Shown here in pieces: positions 38,235 to 47,667 of a DNA stretch of 64,000 nt (position 1 is the first letter of the stretch; each line of letters starts with the position of its first letter). Under the pieces are notes generated by a model that made no database searches, had not been told where the DNA came from, and saw only the letters and a program-made list of their open reading frames with translations. Where the stretch lies: the NCBI GenBank assembly GCA_913058335.1, contig CAJXPX010000010.1:87514-151513 (forward strand), read 5' to 3'. The DNA comes from an uncultured Hyphomonadaceae bacterium (GTDB lineage Bacteria; Pseudomonadota; Alphaproteobacteria; Caulobacterales; Maricaulaceae). A program made the position numbers and the translations under genes.

Positions 38235-39563
38235 TTAGTTTTTTAAAACTTCGCCGGCCAGATATAGCGAGCCGCATATTAGAACACGCGGTGGCGTTGC
38301 CGATGGCTCTGTCGTGTCACCCGACAGAGCTTCTCCGGTTTCTATCGCCATCTCAACGGCGTCTGATATACTATCTGCAACAAAGCCAAGCATATTCCGG
38401 CTAGTAGCAAGTTCTCTAAGGGTCTCAGGCGCTAGGGAATCATGATCGGGTATGCTTATACCGATCACGGCACTAGCCAGGCCTTCAAACGCATCCAAAA
38501 ATCCTCCAATATCTTTATTGGCAAGAATTCCAGTAATCAGGATGAGCGGACGCTCTGTTGTCTGCTCTAGCTCTGCCATGGCGCTTGCGACCGCTCTTGC
38601 AGCATGGGGATTATGTCCTCCGTCGAGCCAAAGTTCGGCTCCGGCCTTATGTGCCATTTCTGCGTATAGACCTTTTGTCAGGCTTTGAAGGCGAGCGGGC
38701 CACACGGCATTTTGTAGCCCAGCGGCTATAGCTTCGGCAGGCCAACCCATGGTTCGCGCGACCATAACCGCGAGTCCCGCATTGCGGATTTGATGTTCCC
38801 CGCGCAGAGCCGGAAGCGGCAAGTCCAGCATTTCTTCATCTTGTTCAAATACCAAACGGCCATGTTGACGGAAGGCGCGGTAGTCTTGCCCCCATATTTT
38901 TATATCGGCTCCGGCCTTTTGGGCTTCAGCGTCCAGAACCGCATTAACGAGATCCCCTTGCACGCCGCAAATAACTGGCGCGTGTGCCTTCATAATACCT
39001 GCTTTTTCGCGGGCAATTCCGGCCAAATCCCGGCCTAAAAATTCCGCATGATCATAATCAATCGGCGTAATAGCACAGCAGGTCGGGCGGATGACATTAG
39101 TTGCGTCATAGCGCCCGCCAAGGCCCACTTCGATAAGGGCTATATCTGCCGAACTTTCCGAGAAGGCGAGATAGGCGGCGGCGGTTGTCGCCTCGAAAAA
39201 AGAGAGGGGCGCTCCGGCATTGGCATTTCTGACGCGGGTTAGAACATCCACTAATGCTTCATCCGAAATCTCTTTTCCGGCTATGACAATGCGTTCGCGA
39301 AAGTGTACGAGGTGAGGGGAGGTGTAAACATGCGCTTTGAGACCTGCGGCCTCTGCTATGGCGCGCAGGTTGGCAATCGTTGAACCCTTGCCGTTCGTCC
39401 CCGCCACATGAATGATAGGAGGCATTTTACGCTCGGGATGCCCTAGTTTGGACAAAACGGACTGGACGCGGTCCAGTCCAAGATCAATTTTTTTGGGGTG
39501 AAGAGCGCGAAGCGTGGCAAGCGCCTGCTCGACACCGCTTTCAAGAGGCTTCGGGGCAGACAT
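38235..39563 (-). CDS. folC: Folylpolyglutamate synthase/dihydrofolate synthase
   Basis: A 442-residue Mur-ligase-family enzyme that adds glutamate to dihydropteroate and folates. ATP loop VAGTNGKGSTIANL, early region SPHLVHFRERI with the family's omega loop, the central EVGLGGRYDATN and C-terminal WLDGGHNPHAARAV are all present. It starts 1 bp after the accD stop, so accD-folC is one operon. In Caulobacter-type genomes accD-folC follows trpFBA; here it is about 22 kb away on the same strand. Confidence 0.95.
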   Translation of the reverse strand: MSAPKPLESGVEQALATLRALHPKKIDLGLDRVQSVLSKLGHPERKMPPIIHVAGTNGKGSTIANLRAIAEAAGLKAHVYTSPHLVHFRERIVIAGKEISDEALVDVLTRVRNANAGAPLSFFEATTAAAYLAFSESSADIALIEVGLGGRYDATNVIRPTCCAITPIDYDHAEFLGRDLAGIAREKAGIMKAHAPVICGVQGDLVNAVLDAEAQKAGADIKIWGQDYRAFRQHGRLVFEQDEEMLDLPLPALRGEHQIRNAGLAVMVARTMGWPAEAIAAGLQNAVWPARLQSLTKGLYAEMAHKAGAELWLDGGHNPHAARAVASAMAELEQTTERPLILITGILANKDIGGFLDAFEGLASAVIGISIPDHDSLAPETLRELATSRNMLGFVADSISDAVEMAIETGEALSGDTTEPSATPPRVLICGSLYLAGEVLKN

Positions 39564-39564
39564 T

Positions 39565-40437
39565 TCAGGCGTCTTCTGCCTCGAATTCAGGTTCAGACTT
39601 CATCAAGACGCCAAGAATTTGGGCCAGTGTCTTACGCAGGTCATGACGATGGACGACTTTGTCGATCATTCCTTTTTCTTCAAGATATTCAGCGCGTTGA
39701 AACCCTTCGGGCAATTGTTCGCGGATCGTGTCTTCAATGACGCGCGGCCCCGCAAAACAAATGAGCGCGCCCGGCTCGGCCAATTGGACATCGCCCAGCA
39801 TCGCGTAACTAGCTGTCACGCCGCCAGTGGTCGGGTCGCAAAGCACGACTATATAAGGAAGATTGTTTTCACGCATTCTTTGAACGGCAATCGTCGTTCT
39901 AGGCATTTGCATTAAAGACAAAGCCCCTTCCTGCATACGAGCGCCGCCCGCAGCCGTGAATACAATTAAAGGAAGTCCGTGTTCCACGGCATAATCTGCG
40001 GCGCGGATAAACCCTTCGCCCGCCGCCATACCAAGCGAGCCGCCCATAAAGGCAAAATTCTGAACCAAAACGACTGTTTTGAGTCCGTGTATTTTACCGA
40101 CCGCAATGGTCATGGCGTCATCATCGCCGGTTTTGGCGCGCGCTTTTTTAAGCCGGTCTGTATATTTTTGATCGTCCTTGAATTTCAAGGGATCTTTGGC
40201 AACTTCGGGTACGGCCACTTTTTCATATTGGTTGTCATCAAATGTATGCGCGAGGCGTGTTTTAGGGCCTATGCGCATATGATGCCCTGCCGGGGTGACA
40301 TGGAGCAATCCCGGTAAATCGGCAGAGAAAACCATCTCTCCGGATTTAGGACATTTTATCCAGAGGTCATCCGGCGTATCCTTTTTAGAAAAAATGGATT
40401 TTACACCCGGGGGAGTCAATTTTGTAAGCCAATTCAT
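39565..40437 (-). CDS. accD: Acetyl-CoA carboxylase carboxyltransferase beta subunit (degenerate Zn ribbon)
   Basis: A 290-residue beta subunit from the ATG at 40437 (the frame extends 12 codons upstream). It transfers carboxyl from carboxybiotin-BCCP to acetyl-CoA with AccA. The crotonase-fold core is intact: [39 protein letters not shown] and [16 protein letters not shown]. The N-terminal zinc ribbon, usually CPxC...CPxC, keeps only Cys29 (KCPKSGEMV); the second pair reads HVTPAGHH. The rest of the family pattern is normal, so this looks like a lineage feature rather than decay. Confidence 0.95.
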   Translation of the reverse strand: MNWLTKLTPPGVKSIFSKKDTPDDLWIKCPKSGEMVFSADLPGLLHVTPAGHHMRIGPKTRLAHTFDDNQYEKVAVPEVAKDPLKFKDDQKYTDRLKKARAKTGDDDAMTIAVGKIHGLKTVVLVQNFAFMGGSLGMAAGEGFIRAADYAVEHGLPLIVFTAAGGARMQEGALSLMQMPRTTIAVQRMRENNLPYIVVLCDPTTGGVTASYAMLGDVQLAEPGALICFAGPRVIEDTIREQLPEGFQRAEYLEEKGMIDKVVHRHDLRKTLAQILGVLMKSEPEFEAEDA

Positions 40438-40640
40438 AGGGCAACCTTTGCCCTGTTTTGAACCTGGAGGCAAGCGTTGGGGGCTGTATCAGACAGAAGG
40501 GTCTAGGCAATTTTTGCGAAGGATTTGTTCACGTAAACTGGGTGAACGCGACAGTCTGTACCCTTGAAGGATGCCAAGCCAAACCGTAAGCGTGAATGAC
40601 TGTGCGGGGATATTCACCCGCTACAAAAAAGAGAAGCCTG

Positions 40641-42116
40641 ATGGAATTTGACGCTCTATTGCTGTCGCGACTGCAATTTGCCTTTGTCATTGCTTTTCAT
40701 ATTTTATTTCCGGCCTTTACAATCGGATTGGCTGCGTTTCTCGCTGTCTGCGAGGGATTATGGCTTAAGACAGGGAATGAGACCTATAAGCGGCTTTATC
40801 TGCATTGGGTAAAAATTTTCGCCCTGGCCTTTGCCATGGGCGTCGTTTCCGGCGTTGTAATGAGTTATCAGTTCGGGACGAATTGGGCGGTTTTCGCAGA
40901 TAAAACAGGCAGCGTCATGGGACCTCTCTTGGGGTATGAGGTTCTAACAGCCTTTTTCCTAGAGGCTACATTTTTGGGTGTTATGTTGTTCGGCTGGAAA
41001 AAGGTCGGACAGGGTCTGCATTTTCTGGCGACCTGCTGCGTTGCGGTCGGAACGTCAATCTCGGCTTTCTGGATTCTAGCGGCAAATAGCTGGATGCAAA
41101 CGCCGCAAGGCTTTGCCATAGATGAGGAAGGCAAATTCTACGCTACAAGCTGGTTGGAAGTCATTTTCAATCCAAGTTTTCCATCGCGTTACGTACATAT
41201 GATGCTGGCTGCATTTATTACGACGGCGGCGGTTATTTTGGCGGCGGGCGCTTGGCAGACCCTACGTAAACATGACCAGAAACCTACCCGTTGGCAGATG
41301 CGAATGGCAGCGGGGACTTTACTTGTGCTTATGCCTTTGCAGATTATGGCCGGACATTGGTCCGGAGAAGTCGCGCATCATCATCAACCCGCGAAAGTTG
41401 CCGCGCTAGAGGGCTGGTGGGAAACAAAATCCGCGCAGGACACGGTCCTGTTTGCTATCCCCGACGAAAAGACGCGCAGTAATAAATATGAACTCGCTAT
41501 TCCCGGATTAGGAAATGCAGTCATGGGGTTGCCTAAAGATGAAGTCATTCAGGGGCTGAACGATTTCGAAGGCGATCACCCTCCGGTTTTCATCGTTTTC
41601 TGGGCCTTTAGGCTTATGGTTGGGTGCGGCTTGGCCTTATTGGGACTGGGGATATGGGGATGCTTCAAATGGGTAAGGAAAACTATAGATAAACCAGGTT
41701 TGTTTCACTGGCTTGCCGTACCGGGCGGCATGCTCGGCTTTGTGGCTGTTATCAGCGGTTGGATCGTCACCGAGGTCGGGCGGCAGCCTTTTACTGTGTA
41801 TGGCCATCTGCGCACAGAGGATAGTCTGTCGCCGGTCAGCACAGCTGAAGTTGCGACCTCGCTTTTGATCTTTATCGTTGTTTACGCCATAATCTTTACA
41901 ACAGGCGTCATCTATATGGTGCGTATTGCGACCAGCGGCTTCGACGATAAGGAAACAGACGACCCTAAGAAAGAGCGCCGCGCACCCGGCACAGCCATGG
42001 GGTCGGTTGACGATATGGCGGAAGAAGAAAACTCTCCTGCCTCTGATAATTCTGACGGGTCACGTGGGTCCCCCTCGAATTCTCGTGAAAACGTCTCGAA
42101 GCATGACGACGATTAG
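40641..42116 (+). CDS. cydA: Cytochrome bd-type ubiquinol oxidase subunit I
   Basis: A 491-residue subunit from the ATG at 40641. Heme ligand His20 lies in IAFHILFPAFTIG, the second histidine ligand is in YVHMMLAAFITTA, and GRQPFTVYGHLRTEDSLSP marks the C-terminal half. It has about nine membrane helices and is shorter than E. coli CydA, fitting the short-Q-loop (CIO-like) type. It ends in a hydrophilic acidic/Ser-rich tail. With CydB it reduces O2 without pumping protons, useful at low oxygen or under cyanide/NO stress. First gene of a three-gene unit. Confidence 0.95.
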   Translation: MEFDALLLSRLQFAFVIAFHILFPAFTIGLAAFLAVCEGLWLKTGNETYKRLYLHWVKIFALAFAMGVVSGVVMSYQFGTNWAVFADKTGSVMGPLLGYEVLTAFFLEATFLGVMLFGWKKVGQGLHFLATCCVAVGTSISAFWILAANSWMQTPQGFAIDEEGKFYATSWLEVIFNPSFPSRYVHMMLAAFITTAAVILAAGAWQTLRKHDQKPTRWQMRMAAGTLLVLMPLQIMAGHWSGEVAHHHQPAKVAALEGWWETKSAQDTVLFAIPDEKTRSNKYELAIPGLGNAVMGLPKDEVIQGLNDFEGDHPPVFIVFWAFRLMVGCGLALLGLGIWGCFKWVRKTIDKPGLFHWLAVPGGMLGFVAVISGWIVTEVGRQPFTVYGHLRTEDSLSPVSTAEVATSLLIFIVVYAIIFTTGVIYMVRIATSGFDDKETDDPKKERRAPGTAMGSVDDMAEEENSPASDNSDGSRGSPSNSRENVSKHDDD

Positions 42117-42125
42117 GAGGATATA

Positions 42126-43166
42126 ATGGAATTTCTTGATCTCCCTCATATCTGGGCTGTTTTTATCGCAATAGCGGTCATGCTCTATGTTGCCTTTGAC
42201 GGATATGATCTCGGGATTGGGATGTTGACGGCTTTTGCCTTTTCCGATCAGGAACGCAATATGATGACGGCGACGATTGAACCGTTTTGGGACGGGAATG
42301 AGACTTGGCTCGTACTGGGAGGAGGCGGATTATTTGCTGCGTTCCCCTTAGCCTATGCGATTCTGATGCCTGCTTTTTACTTACCAATTTTACTAATGTT
42401 AGCCGCATTGATTTTTCGAGGTGTCGCGTTTGAGTTTCGACATAAAGCCGTTCGAAAACAAACTCAGAAATTCTGGAATGCTGCGTTCGCTTACGGATCT
42501 CTCATTGCCACTTTGTCCCAGGGGCTCATACTGGGTGGGTTTATTCAAGGGTTTACAATTGAGGGCCGGGCTTTTGCCGGTCATACCTTTGATTGGTTTA
42601 CGCCGTTTTCTGTGCTGGTTGCACTCTCAATGGTGGCGGGGTATCTCCTGCTCGGGACAACGTGGCTGATATTGAAGTCCGAAGGGGAACTTCGTGACGG
42701 CTCTATAAAATGGGCGAAACGTAGCCTGATAGGCACAGCGTTGGGTATGGCATTGGTGAGCTTCGCGACCCTATCAATTGATCCCCGCGTTACGGCGAAA
42801 TGGGGCGTTTCAATGGCGGCGATTGATTTCAGTAAAGCCGTTTACATGTTGCCAATTCCTCTGGCCTGCGGGGGGTTTATGGTCTGGCTCTGGAAAGACT
42901 TATTCTCGGGAGAATCGCCCGATTGGAGGCCTTATCTCTTGGCGGTCGGCATTTTTCTGACGGGTTATGTGGGGCTTGGAGTCAGCATTTTTCCTTACAT
43001 CGTGCCTTTCGAAGTCACCATCTGGGAAGCCGCTGCGAGAGATAATGCCTTGATGCTTTTATTTGTCGGTGCGGCTGTCATGCTTCCGATTATTCTGGCT
43101 TACACAGCCTATGTTCACAGCCTATTCTGGGGGAAGGTGAAAGAGGGTGACGGCTATCATGGCTAA
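42126..43166 (+). CDS. cydB: Cytochrome bd-type ubiquinol oxidase subunit II
   Basis: A 346-residue partner of CydA with about eight membrane helices. The N-terminal signature VAFDGYDLGIGML and FWDGNETWLVLGGGGLFAAFP are family hallmarks. Its ATG lies 9 bp after the cydA stop with an AGGAGG ribosome site just before. The stop is overlapped by the DUF2474 start by 8 bp. Confidence 0.96.
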   Translation: MEFLDLPHIWAVFIAIAVMLYVAFDGYDLGIGMLTAFAFSDQERNMMTATIEPFWDGNETWLVLGGGGLFAAFPLAYAILMPAFYLPILLMLAALIFRGVAFEFRHKAVRKQTQKFWNAAFAYGSLIATLSQGLILGGFIQGFTIEGRAFAGHTFDWFTPFSVLVALSMVAGYLLLGTTWLILKSEGELRDGSIKWAKRSLIGTALGMALVSFATLSIDPRVTAKWGVSMAAIDFSKAVYMLPIPLACGGFMVWLWKDLFSGESPDWRPYLLAVGIFLTGYVGLGVSIFPYIVPFEVTIWEAAARDNALMLLFVGAAVMLPIILAYTAYVHSLFWGKVKEGDGYHG

Positions 43167-43323
43167 GTCGCCCCTTCGTCCTGTCGGGCCACCGAAAAAA
43201 GGAGAGACGCAGGCGCCGCTTATAAAGCGTTTGCTCTGGCTGGCCGCGATGATGCTTGCCGGATTAGTTATCGTTGCGGGCGTTGCCTATGCGCTTCGCA
43301 AACTGCTCTTTTTACATATTTAA
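43159..43323 (+). CDS. DUF2474 small membrane subunit next to cydAB
   Basis: A 54-residue peptide: a basic Pro-rich start (KSPLRPVGPPKKGE), then one membrane helix (RLLWLAAMMLAGLVIVAGVAYALR) and a short tail LLFLHI. The single helix after a positively charged leader and the position after cydB fit the DUF2474 family of small subunits found with CIO-type bd oxidases (analogous to CydX). ATG overlaps the cydB stop by 8 bp. Confidence 0.88.
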   Translation: MAKSPLRPVGPPKKGETQAPLIKRLLWLAAMMLAGLVIVAGVAYALRKLLFLHI

Positions 43324-43334
43324 AGGATCCGCTT

Positions 43335-44372
43335 TTAGGACTGAAGCGACCAGTTCAACGTGCTTCCTGCATGAAATGGGATAATGTCGGTGCCGGAGAA
43401 GGTCAGCTTTTCCGGAACTTTGGACGCTTTGCGCTCAAGAATAATTATTTCTTCATTGAGGGGGAGGCCGTAAAATCTCGGGCCATGCTCCGAGGCGAAT
43501 CCTTCGAGTTTGTCCAAAGCGTCCTCCTCTTCAAAAGTTTTGGCATAGCTTTCGAGTGCGTAAGGCGCATTAAAAATGCCGGCACAGCCACAGGCGCTTT
43601 CCTTGGCTGCGACCGGATGAGGGGCGGTGTCGGTTCCTAAAAAGAATTTAGACGAGCCGGAGGTGGCAGCCTTACGCAAAGCCAATCTATGTTTTTCTCG
43701 TTTGGCGATGGGCAGGCAATAATTATGTGGATTGATCCCGCCTTGAAAAATCGCATTCCGATTTATTTCCAAATGGTGCGGCGTAATCGTTGCGGCGATA
43801 TTTGCGCCGTTAGAGTTGACAAATTCCACAGCTTCTTCCGTGGTGATATGCTCAAAGACGATTTTCAGTTCTGGGAAGTCTTTAATAACCAGCGCGAGAA
43901 CATCCTCGATAAACCGGGCTTCGCGGTCAAAAATATCGACATCACTATGATTGACTTCGCCGTGCACTAATAAAGGCAGGCCAATTTCAGCCATCACTCG
44001 TAGGACAGAATATATCTTTTTAATATCCGTGACGCCAGCCGCAGAATTCGTTGTAGCATTGGCCGGGTAGAGTTTCGCGGCTGTAAAAACCCCTTCTTCT
44101 GCCCCGCGCCGAATTTCTTCCGGATCCATATCGTCTGTCAAATAGGCTACCATCAGAGGTGTGAAGACGAGGCCTTCCTCCACGGCTTTGAGAATACGGG
44201 AGCGATAAGCCCTGGCGGCGTCCACTGTGGTCACAGGCGGCGTCAGGTTTGGCATAATTATCGCGCGCGCAAATTGCCGCGCCGTATAATTGACGACATC
44301 ACCTAGCATATCGCCGTCGCGAAGATGCACATGCCAGTCATCAGGACGGCGGATTTCAATTCTTTGTCTCAT
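43335..44372 (-). CDS. pyrC: Dihydroorotase
   Basis: A 345-residue type II dihydroorotase from ATG 44372 (a TTG six codons upstream is in frame). It cyclises carbamoyl aspartate to dihydroorotate, downstream of carAB and PyrB. Metal ligands are in RRPDDWHVHLRDGDML, the carbamylated Lys lies in AAKLYPANATTNS, and further His residues are in LVHGEVN, VFEHITTEEAV and TITPHHLEI. The C-terminal FLGTDTAPHP holds the catalytic Asp. Convergent with the cyd operon. Confidence 0.95.
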   Translation of the reverse strand: MRQRIEIRRPDDWHVHLRDGDMLGDVVNYTARQFARAIIMPNLTPPVTTVDAARAYRSRILKAVEEGLVFTPLMVAYLTDDMDPEEIRRGAEEGVFTAAKLYPANATTNSAAGVTDIKKIYSVLRVMAEIGLPLLVHGEVNHSDVDIFDREARFIEDVLALVIKDFPELKIVFEHITTEEAVEFVNSNGANIAATITPHHLEINRNAIFQGGINPHNYCLPIAKREKHRLALRKAATSGSSKFFLGTDTAPHPVAAKESACGCAGIFNAPYALESYAKTFEEEDALDKLEGFASEHGPRFYGLPLNEEIIILERKASKVPEKLTFSGTDIIPFHAGSTLNWSLQS

Positions 44373-44461
44373 GGCGGAATTTCCGGGCAAGCTAGTAGGG
44401 CAAACATCTGCCTAAATAGGCAGGCCGCGATTTAGCATTCAGCAACGTCTACGGAAAGAGT

Positions 44462-44920
44462 TTAATCCCAATCTTTACGACGAAGCTGTAAGAGAACAGC
44501 CCCGTTTTCATCAATAAGAGTCATGGACAAGTGGGTCGCTTCATATTGGCGTGTGTTTTGGATAGATTGCAAAAAAGTGGATTCGGCGTCCATCTTACCC
44601 TGGCAGAATTTTTTTGTAGAGGCGAGTGCGCCAAAGGTCAGAGCTTGACCATCCTGCGCATAACTCCCGAAAAAATTATTGCATCCGCCAAAACCAACAA
44701 CTTCGCCTTTGGATTTAAAGGCAATGAACTGGGTTGTATCTGCAAATCCCCATTCTGACCCGGCAAGACTTGTCAAAGGTTGAGCTTTGCGGGCGTCCGT
44801 CATAACTTTCGCGCACCCGGCAATCGCCATCGCGCCGATAGCTAGTGGCACAATTGGCGGAAAAGCCCGCGCAACGCGGTAAGCCACCATGGCGGTTTTT
44901 AAGCTGTTTGACAGGGTCAT
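44462..44920 (-). CDS. META-domain lipoprotein (HslJ-like)
   Basis: A 152-residue protein with a basic start, a hydrophobic segment and the lipobox-like AIAGCAKV (Cys near residue 36). The mature domain has GGCNNFFGSYAQDGQALTFG, the META/HslJ signature, followed by MDAESTFLQSIQNTRQYE. META proteins are periplasmic or outer-membrane-linked lipoproteins connected with heat shock and antibiotic tolerance. It lies 21 bp after the TIGR02301-like gene on the same strand, in a possible operon with the Nudix gene. Confidence 0.85.
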   Translation of the reverse strand: MTLSNSLKTAMVAYRVARAFPPIVPLAIGAMAIAGCAKVMTDARKAQPLTSLAGSEWGFADTTQFIAFKSKGEVVGFGGCNNFFGSYAQDGQALTFGALASTKKFCQGKMDAESTFLQSIQNTRQYEATHLSMTLIDENGAVLLQLRRKDWD

Positions 44921-44941
44921 ATTCTACTCCGGGCAGGCGCG

Positions 44942-45406
44942 TTAATAATCTCTATAAGGGTCGCCGAGCATGGCTGCAATATGGCGACCATTTTCGGAAA
45001 GCGCGGCAACGTCAACGCTGACATTGCGGCTACATTGACTATGGCGTTGTTGTTCCTGATAATATCCGGCGTTAAAGGCGCGGACAAGTTGGCGCTCGGC
45101 TTCGGCGTCGCCGCGAGATTCAATTGACATCACTTGAAAGGCGTAATTTCGCCATTTCTGATCGCCTTGTCCGAAACACAATGTGCGAAGGTAGTGGAGT
45201 TGCCCCAAATTTTTCGAAAGAGCTTCGACAAGCGAGGTCATTGTCACCATTGATGCTTCAATCCGAAGTTCAGCTTCTTCGCGCGCTTTTTGAGCTTCAG
45301 CTTTGGCCTCCGCTTGAGCTGCGGCGCTGGATTGGGCGTCTTGTGCGAAGGCGGGGGCGCAGAGCAAAAGAGACAGAAAAGCGGATATGAAAACAATGCA
45401 GCGCAT
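44942..45406 (-). CDS. TIGR02301-like periplasmic protein
   Basis: A 154-residue protein with a signal peptide (cut near AFAQDAQ), an Ala/Glu-rich helix (residues 25-50) and a conserved C-terminal block YLRTLCFGQGDQKWRNYAFQ, then AFNAGYYQEQQRHSQC. This pattern fits the alphaproteobacterial TIGR02301 family of unknown function. Two Cys (LCFGQ, SQCSRN) may form a disulfide. It begins 9 bp after the Nudix gene stop, so it is likely in the same operon. Confidence 0.82.
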   Translation of the reverse strand: MRCIVFISAFLSLLLCAPAFAQDAQSSAAAQAEAKAEAQKAREEAELRIEASMVTMTSLVEALSKNLGQLHYLRTLCFGQGDQKWRNYAFQVMSIESRGDAEAERQLVRAFNAGYYQEQQRHSQCSRNVSVDVAALSENGRHIAAMLGDPYRDY

Positions 45407-45415
45407 ATTTGAAGG

Positions 45416-45865
45416 CTAACCCGAATCGTCGGGACTGCCCAAAGGTTTATTCAGTAGGGTTTCGCCTGAGCGCGCGGCTCTGGCGGTTTCGATTACCTCT
45501 CGCGTAGCGTTCCACATGCCAAGACCGTCAAGGCTCACAGTCGGCATAAATTCGGCATGGGCCGCGTCGTCACCCGCCACCGGTTCTCCGCTGATCCATT
45601 CCGCAACGTAATCATGCAGGATATAATCCGTGCCTTCAAAACGGGCGGGCAAAGTGAGGACTTTCGGTCCCAATGTAGCGGTCACGCCGGTCTCTTCCAT
45701 AAGCTCGCGCAAAGCGGCTTCGATTTCCGTTTCGTCTGTCTCAATGCGTCCCCCGGGGAGGGACCAGTCCCCTTCTCGCGGAGGTTTTCCACGCTTGATT
45801 AGAAGGACGTCCTCTCCTCGAAAACAAATAACGCCCACACAGTTTATCGGTTTTTTTTCTGTCAT
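45416..45865 (-). CDS. NUDIX hydrolase (ADP-ribose pyrophosphatase-like)
   Basis: A 149-residue Nudix enzyme. The full Nudix box is present: GGRIETDETEIEAALRELME followed by ETGV. It starts INCVGVICFRGEDVLLIKRG, as in MutT/ADP-ribose pyrophosphatase-like proteins. Substrate unknown. It heads a minus-strand set with the TIGR02301-like and META genes and is divergent from the SRAP gene across 40 bp. Confidence 0.9.
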   Translation of the reverse strand: MTEKKPINCVGVICFRGEDVLLIKRGKPPREGDWSLPGGRIETDETEIEAALRELMEETGVTATLGPKVLTLPARFEGTDYILHDYVAEWISGEPVAGDDAAHAEFMPTVSLDGLGMWNATREVIETARAARSGETLLNKPLGSPDDSG

Positions 45866-45905
45866 AGATCTTTTCGTCTCCGCTCCGCCCTGCCTATAAG
45901 GTCTT

Positions 45906-46583
45906 ATGTGCGGACGCTATACACTTTCCGGAAAGCTAGACGAAATTAGGGCCTGCTTTAAAGCCGAAGAAAGCCTGACCGAAGATTGGAATTGGTCTCC
46001 GCAATATAATATTTCCCCGGGAATGGTCGTGCCCGCCGTCGCTTTTGATGGAAAGAAACGCCGCAAAGTTGTGCCCATGCGCTGGGGGCTTCACCCGCAT
46101 TGGAGAAAGGAGGCGCCGGAGGGGCGACCTTTATTTAACGCGCGCGTGGAAACAGCGGCGGAGAAAGCTAGTTTTCGTACGCCGTTTCGCCGACGCCGGG
46201 CGCTGATCCCTACAAGTGGATGGTATGAATGGGACGGGGTTGAAAAACCTAAAACGCCGAATTTCATCACCGAGGACCATGACGATATGTTCGCCCTTGC
46301 CGGGCTCTGGGATATGTGGCGGGTGGATGAGGGAATAGAGCTGCTGTCCTGCACTATTTTGACCACTGCGGCGACAGGACGTGTCAAATATCTTCACCAC
46401 CGCATGCCTGTGCGCCTGCCTATGGAAAAATGGGATGAATGGCTCGACCCTGACTCAAACCCTGAGCGTATTTTAGAGCAGATGAGAGGTGGAGATGATC
46501 TGGTGTTTTGGGAGGTCGATAAAGCGGTCAATTCCGGCCGCGCCCAAGGGTCGGAGTTGGTGAAAAGAAGCAATGAGGCTTAA
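45906..46583 (+). CDS. SOS response-associated peptidase (SRAP/HMCES family)
   Basis: A 225-residue YedK-type protein. The nucleophilic Cys2 follows Met1 in MCGRYTLSG and is exposed after Met removal; NARVETAAEKASFR and TSGWYEWDG are catalytic/DNA-binding signatures, and HHRMPVRLP completes the site. Proteins of this family form a thiazolidine link with abasic sites in single-stranded DNA, shielding them. Length is normal. No LexA-like box was obvious in the 40-bp divergent gap. Confidence 0.93.
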   Translation: MCGRYTLSGKLDEIRACFKAEESLTEDWNWSPQYNISPGMVVPAVAFDGKKRRKVVPMRWGLHPHWRKEAPEGRPLFNARVETAAEKASFRTPFRRRRALIPTSGWYEWDGVEKPKTPNFITEDHDDMFALAGLWDMWRVDEGIELLSCTILTTAATGRVKYLHHRMPVRLPMEKWDEWLDPDSNPERILEQMRGGDDLVFWEVDKAVNSGRAQGSELVKRSNEA

Positions 46584-46589
46584 TCCAAT

Positions 46590-47654
46590 TTAGCTATTTT
46601 CATTTTTGGATGGGGTATCCGTCACCGGATTACTAGTTTCCTTTGGATGAACGACTTCGTCCATGGCGATGCTTTCTGATGTCCCAACTGCTTTGAAATC
46701 AGCGACAGCGGCGCCTCTCCGGCCCAAGGGCCGGGCCGGGCCGCGGGTCGAGTCCGCAATCGTCTGACGTTCCAGTTCAGCGTTCAATTCAGCGCCAAAA
46801 ATAATGACATTCGCCGTAAGCCATAGCCACACTAAAAGGATTACAACGGCGGATAAGCTGCCATAAGTGGCGTTATAATTGCCGAATTCGGAGACGAATT
46901 TTGAAAACCCGTATGAAATGATGAGCCAAGACACAGTGGCCATGGTCATGCCGGGATAAATCCATCTTTTCCGGGCGGGCCTGCGTGATGGGCCAAAGCG
47001 GTACATCACGCCCACGGCAAATCCAAACACCAGAACAAGCAATAGCCACGGCAAAGTCAAAGCAACAAAATTTACAATCCCGTCAAGATAAAGAAATCTT
47101 AAAACTGAGGGAATACCGACAATGACAATCAAGGAGATCCAGATAAAGACAAAGCTGCCCAGCGTCATCAATCCGGCGTAGAGATAGAATAGAAAGAAGT
47201 TTCGTTTTTCGATCTCCCGATATGCAATATTCATCGCCCGCATCATGGCGCGTATCCCTGCTCCGGCGGAAAAGATAGCCACGGAAAGGGAAATGATAAT
47301 CCCTAAGCCGACCGTCTCATCCGGCGCATCGAGAACAGTCACGATTTGCCGCTGAATGACGTCAAAAGCTTCGCCCGGCATGAGCGCCCGAACGGTTTCC
47401 GATATTTCGTTAATATCGCCGGGATTGGCAAAAAATCCAAAGAGCGAAATCGCCGCTGAAATGAGCGGAAAGACAGCGAGCAGGGAGAAAAAGGCGACGC
47501 CCGCCGCGACAACTGTGATGTTGTCGCGTTGGGCAGAAACGAAAGTCCGTCTCAGGACGCTCCACCAATCCCAGAAGCTGAATTTAAGCGGGCTGTCTTC
47601 GCCCGTTTGTTCAAACTTCAGAAGTTTATCCGGGCTGCGGTCGCTGACTTCCAT
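46590..47654 (-). CDS. YihY/BrkB family membrane protein
   Basis: A 354-residue protein with about six membrane helices. Signature segments are VVAAGVAFFSLLAVFPLISA and the central PSRRPARKRWIYPGM, then YNATYGSLSAVVILLVWLW and FGAELNAELERQ. The N- and C-terminal tails are hydrophilic. Function of the family is unresolved, and the old ribonuclease BN name does not apply. It is downstream of yaaA on the same strand with a 13-bp gap and convergent with the SRAP gene. Confidence 0.92.
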   Translation of the reverse strand: MEVSDRSPDKLLKFEQTGEDSPLKFSFWDWWSVLRRTFVSAQRDNITVVAAGVAFFSLLAVFPLISAAISLFGFFANPGDINEISETVRALMPGEAFDVIQRQIVTVLDAPDETVGLGIIISLSVAIFSAGAGIRAMMRAMNIAYREIEKRNFFLFYLYAGLMTLGSFVFIWISLIVIVGIPSVLRFLYLDGIVNFVALTLPWLLLVLVFGFAVGVMYRFGPSRRPARKRWIYPGMTMATVSWLIISYGFSKFVSEFGNYNATYGSLSAVVILLVWLWLTANVIIFGAELNAELERQTIADSTRGPARPLGRRGAAVADFKAVGTSESIAMDEVVHPKETSNPVTDTPSKNENS

Positions 47655-47667
47655 TTACCAATTTCGC

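Noticed and set aside
39565..40437. accD as a pseudogene because of missing Zn-ribbon cysteines
   Set aside because: The carboxyltransferase core, frame and length are intact, and the gene is in an operon with folC; degeneration of the ribbon alone is more likely a lineage trait.
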